NCBI GenBank assembly: GCA_947453725.1
Contig: CANGHH010000006.1
Coordinates: 186,001 to 250,000, forward strand
Reading direction: 5' to 3'
Origin: Betaproteobacteria bacterium
GTDB lineage: Bacteria > Pseudomonadota > Gammaproteobacteria > Burkholderiales > Burkholderiaceae_C
DNA length: 64,000 bases
Below, piece by piece: positions 53,947 through 62,467 of this stretch. How positions within the stretch are numbered: position 1 is the stretch's first letter; each line of letters begins with the position of its first letter. The notes under the pieces were generated by a model. That model had not been told where the DNA came from, did not search any database, and saw nothing but the letters and a program-made list of their open reading frames with translations. Made by a program: the position numbers and the translations under genes.

Positions 53947-55953
53947 TTAGTGTTCGCAAAGAAACACCTCTCGATCGTTGTAGCGATCCTTTTTCTTAGT
54001 ACGCTCCTTCATCAAGGCCAGCCGATTCTTCTTGGCTTGAGCAAGGGTCATCGTGCCTTGCTGCTTTGGCACATTGGCCGTTGATACGATGGGCGTATCA
54101 GGATTCACAAGCCAAAACACAAGTATTCGTCGAGTCGCGTCCGTACCATCGCTGGAATCCATCTTGCTGACTTTGTGAATGTGCGAGTTGGGCCAGACAA
54201 TTGCTCTACCCGCAGGCGTCTTGACTGTCCCAAGGGGTCGCACATCACCCCCATCCATTTGCTCAGTGGGGCGAGCTGCATTTTGCACTGTAGAGTAAAT
54301 TAGATCGGTAGCCTCTTCAGCAAAAAGATAGCGCTTGAATGCGATATCGGCCCCCATAAAATTCGCATCCCGTTTGACAATGCAAAGACCTGTCGCTAGC
54401 ACATTTTCGTGCGACATACCTTCGACGTGCCAAACACCTTCGAATTCTTCCTCCTTGTTAACTCGATACTCCACCAACTTCGTTACCACTTGCAGCTTGC
54501 GATTTCGAAGAGGAATGTTTTTAAGATCAGCACTCTCATTCTCATCAGCAAAATTGTTCTTTAAGCTAGCGCATATCGACTCAAACATAGGCACAAATCG
54601 TCCGAATATTTCTGCGATCAGTTCGTAAATCCTAGGATATTGTGATTCATCAAGGTTGTTGATATATGAGTTGATAGATACCTTGCATTGATCATCCACC
54701 GTGAACTCGGCAGGAAGCCATTGATATTCCGAGTCTTCATAGATCCGGCCCCAGAAATCTGTATATTCTTCACGTTGCTTCTCAACAAGTTCAGGGCTGT
54801 AATTCGACAACGGCGATATGGATGTATTCGAGACACCGTTCACAAAGCAATACAGCGAAGGATGCACTAAGTCACGCACCACAGTGCCTGAGCCTGGATG
54901 AAAATCTTCCGGCTCTGCAGCGCACATGATGTCGATCTGTTCATTGAGTGCATCCAATGTGTCTTTCGGAATAATATTGTCCGACCAAGCGAGATTCTCC
55001 ACCTCGTCACCGTCAAGAATAGACTGTTTAAATTTCTCGATCTCAATCCTATCTCTCAGGCAGTTGCCATCCAAAAGACTCTTTACACGCATATTCGCAT
55101 CATATTTCTTCTTCCCAGTTCGAATGAGTTTGACGTCGATGCCATCGAAGTGAAACTCATGCGTGTCGCCATCATCGTTAGCTAACCTTGAAAAATCGCC
55201 ATCTGGAAAACGCTTCTCTAAGGCTTTAATAACAGAAGCAGTGATCGCGCATGGCTCATGGATTTGGACGATACAAGTGCGCGAGTCGGTGGTTGAGAGG
55301 GTTCTCTCCCATTTTCTCCCCCATAAATTGAAGTGCTTGTTAAGAAGCTGCTCGTCATCTTCATTAAAGGTGCAGAATGACTCGTTGCGATCCAGAATTT
55401 CTTTAGTCAACTTGTCATGCTCAAGAATTTCTACCACAGCGCCCACGCCGAATGAGCAGCCAAAAACGGGCTGCGGAATATCGACCGTGTCACCAACCTC
55501 AAAAACATAGTCGTAGGACTCGCGCGTCAAATTACCGACTGATTTCGCAAAATCAGTGATCTCTTTGTAATGAATGAACTCGCCAGCTCGTTTGGCACCG
55601 CTGGATGATTCAAATGGCGTGAATGCTTGCGCGAAAGACTTTAGACTGCTGCCCTTGGTAGCTCCATTCGAAGAGTTATTTTTGACATCTCTGCCAGGAG
55701 GCTTGGATGGAGATTGCGATGATGAACTCGGATCGACAACTTCCACATAGCCTTTGCCGGTCTTCTCAGAGACGAGTTTTTCAACGTGCTTAATGGCAGC
55801 AGCAGTGTCTGAAAACACCTTTTCCTGTGTCTGCCCGTTCGTGCCCGTCTTCCCGTATCTGACAGTCACGGTGCTGCCCGCCTGTGTGATCTCCCAGAAC
55901 TTCGAGGATTTGTCGTCTTTGTAGTCAAAGAATCTAGTGGGCGTGCTGCTCAT
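53947..55953 (-). CDS. WGR domain plus DUF4246-like 2-oxoglutarate oxygenase (668 aa)
   Basis: Residues about 8-75 form a WGR domain ('SSKFWEITQAGSTVTVRYGK', 'TGTNGQTQEKVFSD'), as in PARPs and some bacterial DNA-repair proteins. Residues about 340-650 resemble DUF4246, a fungal-enriched 2-oxoglutarate/iron oxygenase-like domain: 'GVWHVEGMSHENVLATGLCI' near 515, 'AIVWPNSHIHKVSKM' near 590, and 'TRRILVFWLVNPDTPI'. H and E of WHVEG, H of IHKV and R of RRILVF could be the iron and cosubstrate ligands. The gene is clearly more AT-rich than its neighbours, indicating recent transfer. GGAG precedes the ATG at 55953. Substrate is unknown; DNA or protein hydroxylation is possible. Confidence 0.7.
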   Translation of the reverse strand: MSSTPTRFFDYKDDKSSKFWEITQAGSTVTVRYGKTGTNGQTQEKVFSDTAAAIKHVEKLVSEKTGKGYVEVVDPSSSSQSPSKPPGRDVKNNSSNGATKGSSLKSFAQAFTPFESSSGAKRAGEFIHYKEITDFAKSVGNLTRESYDYVFEVGDTVDIPQPVFGCSFGVGAVVEILEHDKLTKEILDRNESFCTFNEDDEQLLNKHFNLWGRKWERTLSTTDSRTCIVQIHEPCAITASVIKALEKRFPDGDFSRLANDDGDTHEFHFDGIDVKLIRTGKKKYDANMRVKSLLDGNCLRDRIEIEKFKQSILDGDEVENLAWSDNIIPKDTLDALNEQIDIMCAAEPEDFHPGSGTVVRDLVHPSLYCFVNGVSNTSISPLSNYSPELVEKQREEYTDFWGRIYEDSEYQWLPAEFTVDDQCKVSINSYINNLDESQYPRIYELIAEIFGRFVPMFESICASLKNNFADENESADLKNIPLRNRKLQVVTKLVEYRVNKEEEFEGVWHVEGMSHENVLATGLCIVKRDANFMGADIAFKRYLFAEEATDLIYSTVQNAARPTEQMDGGDVRPLGTVKTPAGRAIVWPNSHIHKVSKMDSSDGTDATRRILVFWLVNPDTPIVSTANVPKQQGTMTLAQAKKNRLALMKERTKKKDRYNDREVFLCEH

Positions 55954-56046
55954 GTTCGCTCCGTGTGATTGTGTTTCTTAGTTGTGAGAAGGAATGGGTG
56001 AATTTCAAAATGACGTTACGGCTTGACTCGGCCTTTAAAACGCTTC

Positions 56047-59000
56047 TCATAGTTCAACGACATTCAGATCCGAACCAAGGACCTCCTTGGCCAGCGGCAC
56101 AAGATGGTCGTGGTGAGTCAGAAAGACGACCTGCATGCTGCGCGACAGGTCGCCAAGCACGTTCAGCCCCGCTGCTGTGCGGCGATCATCAAAGTTGATG
56201 AACAGGTCGTCCGCGATGAGCGGCATCGTGAATCCTTGCTCGACCTGAAGCTCAAGCGCAGCCAGCCGGAGCGCCAGATACAACTGGTCGCGAGACCCCT
56301 CGCTCATTCCGGTGACATCCACCTGCTCGCCGCTTGGGCGCACGCCGAACAAGCGCGGCGCATCCCCCTCTGAGTCCACCAGCAGCCGGCTGAAGGAGTC
56401 CATCGTCAACCCGTTGAAGATGGTGGATGCCTTGGACAGCATTGGACCCTGCTTGGTCTCGCGAAACTTCTCGATTGACCACTTCAGAAGTCGTGCAGCC
56501 GTCTGCAGCCGCAGGTAGCGCTCTGCGGAATCCGCCATGGCAGCAATCGCCTCCTGCCGCTGCGCCTCGGCTCGGGCCGCCTGATCGGTCCCGTCGAGGG
56601 CATCAAAGGCGATCTTCTGCGCACCGAACTCGTTGCTGAGCGATGCGATCTGGTCCACCACGGCGCGCGAAGCCTCAGCCAAGCGATCGAGCTCAGCCTT
56701 GAGCTCATCAGCTCCGACGCTTTCGCTTTCCTTTCGCAGGTCTTCCAATGGCAGGCCGTCCGCTGCCTGTGTCAAATCCTGCTCAGCAGACTGTAGCTTT
56801 CGCTCAGCTGCCCGACGTTGGTCAGACCGTTCAATGGCTCGTCCGAGGGCAGTCACCTCCTCTACGCCTGCGGCTGCCATCATTGGGGCCAGTCGGGCGT
56901 GCACCGCTTGCAGGCGCTTCTGGGCCTCTGTCAAGTCAGTCTGGCTGCGACGCAGGCGAGCCAACAGGTCGTTCGATGCTGCCTCAGCCTTCTGCGCCAG
57001 GTCCAGGCGTCGGGCCAGTTCCAGAGAAATGCTCTCAGGCGACTGATCGGTTAAGTCTGGTGCCATCCGCGCGATCAGGCCTGTAGCGGTTGCTGCCAGG
57101 CCGTCGAGATCGGCCTGCATCGTTTCAATCCGCTCGCTGCGAATACTGCGAATACGGTCCAAGATGCGCTCAACGTCCTGCATCACGTCGATCTCAGCAT
57201 CCACCTGATCGACAGGCGTATCGGCACCGTAGCCCACAGCCTGCACTGCCACCTCCCAGGACTGCATCCATGCGTCCCAATCATCCTGAGCAGCCTGAAG
57301 TGCGTCCCGCAGCTTGCCCAGGCTGCGTTGTCCTTCCCGGATCTGCTTCTCCAGCGTCTTGCGTTGCCCCTGCGCCTGGTCTGCTTGCGTAATCAGAGCA
57401 CGTGCTTCTCGCAGACACACGCTGAGTTCCGGTGCGGGTGATTCCGCTGCATCATGACCCAGTCGGTTCCAAAGACTGTCTCTGATCTTCGCGGCCGCTG
57501 CTTGCTGCGCCGAACGGCGCCGCTCGGCGGCCGATCCCTCTCTGACCAGATCCAGCACGTCCTGGCGCAGTTGAAACCAGGTCAGGGCCATATCCAATGG
57601 CAAGGCGGGCAGGCCACAAGCAGTCGCCAAGGCATCCCACTGAGCAATGCGCTCGTCCATTCGGCTCTCGACAGCTTGCAGGCGACGATCTATGTCCAAA
57701 TGCTCCCGCTGCTTGTGCTCCAGGGCATCGGTCTTGGATTGGCGATCAGCTTCGTACTGGGCGCGGTCCAGACGGTCGTCGGCGAGCTTGTCTGCGTCGG
57801 AGATCTGTACTTCGAACCCTGCTGACCGATCCAACAAGGACTGGGGTGCTTGCTTGATTTCCTGCCAAGACACGTCACGGGAACTACGTGCCTCCAGGAC
57901 TTGCTCTCGCGAAACTGGTTGGAAGTTGCGAACGAACTGCTGAAGGTCAAGCTGTTGTTGCGCAACCTCTTTGGCCTTTGCCTCCAGCGCATCGTGATAC
58001 GTCTTCTCTTCGGCTGCGTCTGCGCGGTGGTGATCGATCAGGCTTTGAATGTGAGCCGTGTCTGGCACCAACATCACCCGCAAGGACTCCAGGGGCCGGT
58101 GCCAGGCACCCAGTGAAGCCAACGCCTCCTCAATCCTCTGCGTCAAACTATCGATCTCATCCTGCCACTCAGCCATCACCTTCTCGTGATCGCCCAACTT
58201 CATGGCCTGCTCGACCGCCGATTCCAGCTGCGGATCGACAGCACCAGCCGCGAGCTGCGACAACTCCGATTCGGCCTGTTGGACCTGCTCCTGGCGGTCG
58301 GACAGGCTGGCTCGCGCGTTCTTCAGATCCAGCGCCAACGCAGCACGGTTCTTGATCAACGAGGCCAGTCGCGCGCGCAGTGGGGCTGCCGGCAATCGTT
58401 GCCGCATCCCATCTTCGCTGTCTGTGAGCCAACCGAGGCTACGGGCCAATTCCTGAGCGCGAACCCACTCCAAGCGGATCTCTTCCCCTCGCTTGACCAT
58501 GTCTGTGCGGTGGGCCCGGAATTGCAGGCGACGTTCGTTGAGTTCCGTGATGTCTTCTTGCAGCGCAAGGATGTTCTTGTCGACGATCGTTGCCAACAAG
58601 CTGGCGTCAGTCTCATCGACATCGCGCTGCAGCCTCGCAATGTCGGCATCCGCCAACGCGATGTCCTGCGTTGCACGGGCAAACACCTGAGCAGCGGTCT
58701 CCTCCAGCGAAGCAATGTCGCCGCCGGCCTGAAGGTCGGCTCGCTGGGCTCGGGCGGCATCCAGCACCAAAAGTAGGGGCCGGACTCGACGGATGCGCTC
58801 AAGACGGCTGAGTTGCTGTCGAAGCTCGACGTCCCGAGCCTTGGCCTCGGCCAACTGCGCTTCTGTAGCGGTCAGTGCATCGTGTTGTGCCTTCCAGTCC
58901 TTGGTGCGCAGCGTGGATCGCTTGAATTCGGCGTGCGCAGCCTCGTAGGCTTCGAGTGCCTGGTAGTACGCACGCGTGCTGGACTTTCGAGGAGCCCACA

Positions 59001-59529
59001 ACGCATCTGCTTCCGCCTGCAGCTTTTGCAGGGCATCGCCCAAGTGCTCAACGCCTGAAGCCGACTGAAAAAGCATGCGGCCGATATCGTCAGAGGCCGA
59101 CAAGATCCCGGCACCACCTTCGACCAGCGTCGTGTGATCAAGGGCATACATCCGATTGAACGCTTGCGCTTGGAGGCTGCCAAGCCACGATTGCAGGACG
59201 CCATCCGGCAGTGGCGCATCCTCGGGGGTGCGAAGCGTGTTCTTGTTGCCTTTGGTGCGGTCGAAGGCGAGCAACTCTCCCTTTGCGGACCCAGCGCCCC
59301 GCCGTTCAATCACGCCTCCGATGCGCAACTCGGGCATCGGGTGCAGGAAGGCCAGGGGCGTGCGCATCGGAATGCCAAAGAGCCAATCCCCGATGGCGGT
59401 ACGCACGGTCGATTTGCCCGCCTCGTTGGGACCGACGATGAGGTGGATGTCTCGGTCCTTGAGGGGAAGGTCCAAGGATCGGTCGGTGAACTTCCCGTAT
59501 CGGATCAGCTTGAGTTCGCGGATGCGCAT
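56047..59529 (-). CDS. YhaN-like SbcC/RecN-type SMC ATPase (1160 aa)
   Basis: Begins MRIRELKLIRYGKFTDRSLD. Walker A 'LIVGPNEAGKSTVRTAIGDW' lies near 30-50. A long coiled coil occupies most of residues 170-1020. The C-terminus has the ABC signature 'GMSEGSRDQLYLALRLAALE', Walker B 'MPLIADDLFINFDD' and H loop 'VFLTHHDHLV'. This is the YhaN family, the large subunit of a nuclease-ATPase pair similar to SbcCD. The metallophosphoesterase partner lies 16 bp upstream on the same strand. Probable role: DNA-end processing or repair, possibly in defence. Confidence 0.87.
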   Translation of the reverse strand: MRIRELKLIRYGKFTDRSLDLPLKDRDIHLIVGPNEAGKSTVRTAIGDWLFGIPMRTPLAFLHPMPELRIGGVIERRGAGSAKGELLAFDRTKGNKNTLRTPEDAPLPDGVLQSWLGSLQAQAFNRMYALDHTTLVEGGAGILSASDDIGRMLFQSASGVEHLGDALQKLQAEADALWAPRKSSTRAYYQALEAYEAAHAEFKRSTLRTKDWKAQHDALTATEAQLAEAKARDVELRQQLSRLERIRRVRPLLLVLDAARAQRADLQAGGDIASLEETAAQVFARATQDIALADADIARLQRDVDETDASLLATIVDKNILALQEDITELNERRLQFRAHRTDMVKRGEEIRLEWVRAQELARSLGWLTDSEDGMRQRLPAAPLRARLASLIKNRAALALDLKNARASLSDRQEQVQQAESELSQLAAGAVDPQLESAVEQAMKLGDHEKVMAEWQDEIDSLTQRIEEALASLGAWHRPLESLRVMLVPDTAHIQSLIDHHRADAAEEKTYHDALEAKAKEVAQQQLDLQQFVRNFQPVSREQVLEARSSRDVSWQEIKQAPQSLLDRSAGFEVQISDADKLADDRLDRAQYEADRQSKTDALEHKQREHLDIDRRLQAVESRMDERIAQWDALATACGLPALPLDMALTWFQLRQDVLDLVREGSAAERRRSAQQAAAAKIRDSLWNRLGHDAAESPAPELSVCLREARALITQADQAQGQRKTLEKQIREGQRSLGKLRDALQAAQDDWDAWMQSWEVAVQAVGYGADTPVDQVDAEIDVMQDVERILDRIRSIRSERIETMQADLDGLAATATGLIARMAPDLTDQSPESISLELARRLDLAQKAEAASNDLLARLRRSQTDLTEAQKRLQAVHARLAPMMAAAGVEEVTALGRAIERSDQRRAAERKLQSAEQDLTQAADGLPLEDLRKESESVGADELKAELDRLAEASRAVVDQIASLSNEFGAQKIAFDALDGTDQAARAEAQRQEAIAAMADSAERYLRLQTAARLLKWSIEKFRETKQGPMLSKASTIFNGLTMDSFSRLLVDSEGDAPRLFGVRPSGEQVDVTGMSEGSRDQLYLALRLAALELQVEQGFTMPLIADDLFINFDDRRTAAGLNVLGDLSRSMQVVFLTHHDHLVPLAKEVLGSDLNVVEL

Positions 59530-59545
59530 TCTTGGCCTATCGCGC

Positions 59546-60829
59546 TCAAGAGGAAGAGCCGGCGCTCTGGACCACACGGCCCATCAGCATGGGGGCGGCT
59601 TGCCGAAGCCGCTCTGGCACTTGTGCGAGCGGGTCTTGTCGCAGCGCTTGCAATTCGGGTGAAGCCTGCAAGACCTCGTGCGGTAACTTCTCCAGCAGAC
59701 CCAGCCAGTCAGCCTGCAGCGACTGCACAAAGTCGGGGTCGTCCTTGGCCACCAACGTCAGGCCTGCCAGGTCGGCCAGGGACCCTTGTGCTTCGTCGTT
59801 GGACGGCAATTGCTCAGTGGTCAGAGCCCCGCTGGCCACGCGAACCTTCTCGATCCACACCCGGTCGGGATCTAACGCAACGGCCTGAGCGATCACTTCC
59901 TGACGGAGTTGCCCTTCATCGGCGACCAAGGCCATATGTGCGGCAGATCTCCCTGTGAACAGTACCCGGACGGCCAAAGGCAGGTGGGCCGGGGTCGCTT
60001 CCAGAGCTCGCTCGAGAGCCAGGCCCGCAGCACGGATGGCACCTCGGCGATCACTGACCTCGCTGATGTCGACTTCCAGCGCGTGCCAGCGCAAGACATC
60101 AACCTCCAGCCGGTCGACTTCGGTGATCTCGCCACCTTCTGCCGTGACCAGGAGCGCGCCGCGCGCACCGAGTTCTCGAATGTGACGGCCCTGCAGGTTG
60201 CCGGGGTAGGCAATCGTCACATCCCCCCGCTGTATCCAGTGTTCGTGGACGTGACCTAGCGCCCAGTACTGGTAACCCTTGGCCTGCAGTTCGGCCACGG
60301 AGCAAGGGGCGTACTTGGCATGCTCGGCGTTGCCTTCTAGCGCTGTGTGCAGCACGCCAACGTTCAGCCAGCCGATCGCCGGCTCTGGGTAGGTCGGTAG
60401 CAGGTTCTCAGTCGTGGCCGCCACTTTGAAGCTGCGTCCATGTAGAGCGACCTTCTTGTGTTCGATGCGAAAGGTTTCGGCCTTGCGGGACGAGAAGACG
60501 TGGACGTTGTCCGGCAGCTCTAGGCCGCGCGTCATCTCGCTGTCGGCATCGTGGTTGCCGTACAGCAGATAGACCGGGATTCCCGCGTGTCGAAGCCGGC
60601 CCATCTGTCGAATGAAAAACAATCCAGTGTTGAAGTCCTTCCAGTCCCCGTCGTAAACGTCACCGGCGATCACCATGAAATCGACTTGCTCGTCGATGGC
60701 CTGGGTGACCAAGTTGTAGAAAGCGTCTCGGGTCGCAGTTCGCAGTCGCTCAGCAGGCGCATCCGCATACGCAGACAGGCCTCGCAGTGGGCTGTCCAGA
60801 TGGAGATCGGCGGTGTGAACGAACTTCAT
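59546..60829 (-). CDS. YhaO-like metallophosphoesterase, SbcD-type exonuclease (427 aa)
   Basis: All phosphoesterase motifs are present: 'MKFVHTADLHLDSPL' (D, H), 'FMVIAGDVYDGD' near 53-64, 'VYLLYGNHDAD' near 85-95, 'LHTALEGN', and 'WALGHVHEHW'. The family is the DNA repair exonuclease SbcD/Mre11/YhaO. It is encoded directly before the YhaN-like ATPase, so the two are expected to form a complex that cuts DNA ends or hairpins. Confidence 0.87.
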   Translation of the reverse strand: MKFVHTADLHLDSPLRGLSAYADAPAERLRTATRDAFYNLVTQAIDEQVDFMVIAGDVYDGDWKDFNTGLFFIRQMGRLRHAGIPVYLLYGNHDADSEMTRGLELPDNVHVFSSRKAETFRIEHKKVALHGRSFKVAATTENLLPTYPEPAIGWLNVGVLHTALEGNAEHAKYAPCSVAELQAKGYQYWALGHVHEHWIQRGDVTIAYPGNLQGRHIRELGARGALLVTAEGGEITEVDRLEVDVLRWHALEVDISEVSDRRGAIRAAGLALERALEATPAHLPLAVRVLFTGRSAAHMALVADEGQLRQEVIAQAVALDPDRVWIEKVRVASGALTTEQLPSNDEAQGSLADLAGLTLVAKDDPDFVQSLQADWLGLLEKLPHEVLQASPELQALRQDPLAQVPERLRQAAPMLMGRVVQSAGSSS

Positions 60830-60841
60830 ATCAAGAACCGC

Positions 60842-61771
60842 CTATTCGTTATAAGAATATACAACTCTCAACTTGTTTTCTCTTGGAAAATGAATCTGGA
60901 TCAAGGAATCGCCAGATGTTCGCTCTGGTTTAACAGAAACGGAATCATCAAATATTACTGAGATTTTTATATCGCCACTAAGTGCCAGCAAAACAGGATA
61001 GCCTTGCGCCGGGTCTGCATAACGTCCCATATCGTAGCCGCGAACGCCCCCTAAATAACACATCCCACCATCATACGGGGTTTTCAGAAACCCATTAACC
61101 GCTGCGCGCAATTCATCAAATAGATCCATGTCATCTACCCCTTCAGATATTTCACTCGGGTTAGGCGCTAGACTTGCAACATCATGAAGTTCGTAACAGG
61201 GTCTTGGATACATGAATTGTTTTGAAAGCTTCCAGGCTATAAGCGACCCTTCTACCATTTGCTGACTTGGCTCAATAAATAATTGGCCATTACGATCAGA
61301 GCTAGAAGACCTTGTGCTTAGCCAAGGCGCGAACTCAGGAAAAAAGTCGCTTGGCTTTTGGGTTAATTCCTTCAGCGGGATCACCCTCGCAAGGATACCT
61401 TTGGTTTTGTCCGGATCAAATGCTAACTGGACTGAATCAAAAGAATTTTGATCCTTGCCAACGATGCTCCAAAGCTGCAGGACACCCTCTCCGAAGTCAA
61501 AATTCAACAATTTCCCGGCCTTTTCAAGATTTATCTGAACAATAGGCTGCATGTGCAGGGCTTCAGCGCCACCAATAGGCCAGGGATAGGCTGCGCTTGT
61601 GTACGGAAAACCGCCAAGCAAATCAACCGCTCGTTGATTAATAGAGGTTCGGTCTTGTTGTTTGAAGCCAGGTAACGCAAAGGGTCTGCCTTCCCTAGAG
61701 TAGACCTTAAGCGCCTCCTTTACTTCAGGATACTCAATATCTATCAAGACTTTATTAATTTCATCCCGCAT
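60842..61771 (-). CDS. YwqG/DUF1963-like protein (309 aa)
   Basis: 'LLGGFPYTSAAYPWPIGGAE' and 'ALHMQPIVQINLEKAGKLL' recall the DUF1963 (YwqG) pattern of a proline-tryptophan motif followed by 'PL..VQIDL', and 'GVLQLW' corresponds to its 'G.LQFF' segment. No catalytic residues are known for the family. It is AT-rich relative to neighbours. The ATG at 61771 is placed 6 bp after GGGAG and is preferred over the ATG at 61777. Its stop lies 12 bp from the yhaO-like start on the same strand. Confidence 0.6.
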   Translation of the reverse strand: MRDEINKVLIDIEYPEVKEALKVYSREGRPFALPGFKQQDRTSINQRAVDLLGGFPYTSAAYPWPIGGAEALHMQPIVQINLEKAGKLLNFDFGEGVLQLWSIVGKDQNSFDSVQLAFDPDKTKGILARVIPLKELTQKPSDFFPEFAPWLSTRSSSSDRNGQLFIEPSQQMVEGSLIAWKLSKQFMYPRPCYELHDVASLAPNPSEISEGVDDMDLFDELRAAVNGFLKTPYDGGMCYLGGVRGYDMGRYADPAQGYPVLLALSGDIKISVIFDDSVSVKPERTSGDSLIQIHFPRENKLRVVYSYNE

Positions 61772-61895
61772 ATCCATCTCCCATTTTGGATCTAAAGTTG
61801 AATCTCTTTTGTAGACTCTGCATCATCGCAGACGGCGAAACAAAAAAATAATAACCATGAAGTTCCTATAATTATAGAAACAGGAATCGCCAGCA

Positions 61896-62321
61896 CTAAG
61901 AAGGCGAGATGAATCGCACTAAACGCCTGAGTGTCTGGAATTTCATGCTTGCAATCAGACGCACGTTAGGCTGCGCTTCGTCTCTGCCTTGGAATCTGTG
62001 ATTCATCTTGATCCACCCAGTGCGGCCCGGAGTAAAATTCGCATGTGCAACTGTGTCGCGCAAACGCTTGAACAACTCCTCATACCCTCTGCCATCAGAG
62101 TAATAAACCAAGAACTCTCCGATGTGGTGCCGATACTCCCTCTCGGCTACGCACATTTCAGATTTATTATTTTTCTTGAGAACCAATAGCCCCAATGCAT
62201 TGGGAATAGCTTTGGCGCTATATACCTCGGATCTAACGTGCACTGAACCGATTTCCCATGGCACCAAGATTTCGTCGTAGAGAAAATATCGCCACGTCGA
62301 CGGGGTTTCAAGCGGGCTCAT
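61896..62321 (-). CDS. HEPN-like hypothetical protein (141 aa)
   Basis: 'ELFKRLRDTVAHANFTPGRT' near 80-100 contains R-x4-H (RDTVAH), the signature of HEPN RNases and related proteins such as the pEK499-p136 group. 'MNHRFQG' and 'VRLIASMKFQTLRRLVRFI' follow. It has no adjacent nucleotidyltransferase antitoxin gene. It is AT-rich like the YwqG-like gene downstream. It could be a toxin or an RNA-binding defence protein. Confidence 0.55.
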   Translation of the reverse strand: MSPLETPSTWRYFLYDEILVPWEIGSVHVRSEVYSAKAIPNALGLLVLKKNNKSEMCVAEREYRHHIGEFLVYYSDGRGYEELFKRLRDTVAHANFTPGRTGWIKMNHRFQGRDEAQPNVRLIASMKFQTLRRLVRFISPS

Positions 62322-62467
62322 TTATCAATTCATCCGACGTTAATAAAGCAAGGTCCGTCGCTGCAACTTCTTGCAGAATACTTGGGCAGGCATGGAATCC
62401 AGCCCAGAATCACACCGAGGAGCGGCTGAGTCGCCCGAACTATTTCGGTCTCCCGGAACGTCATGAT

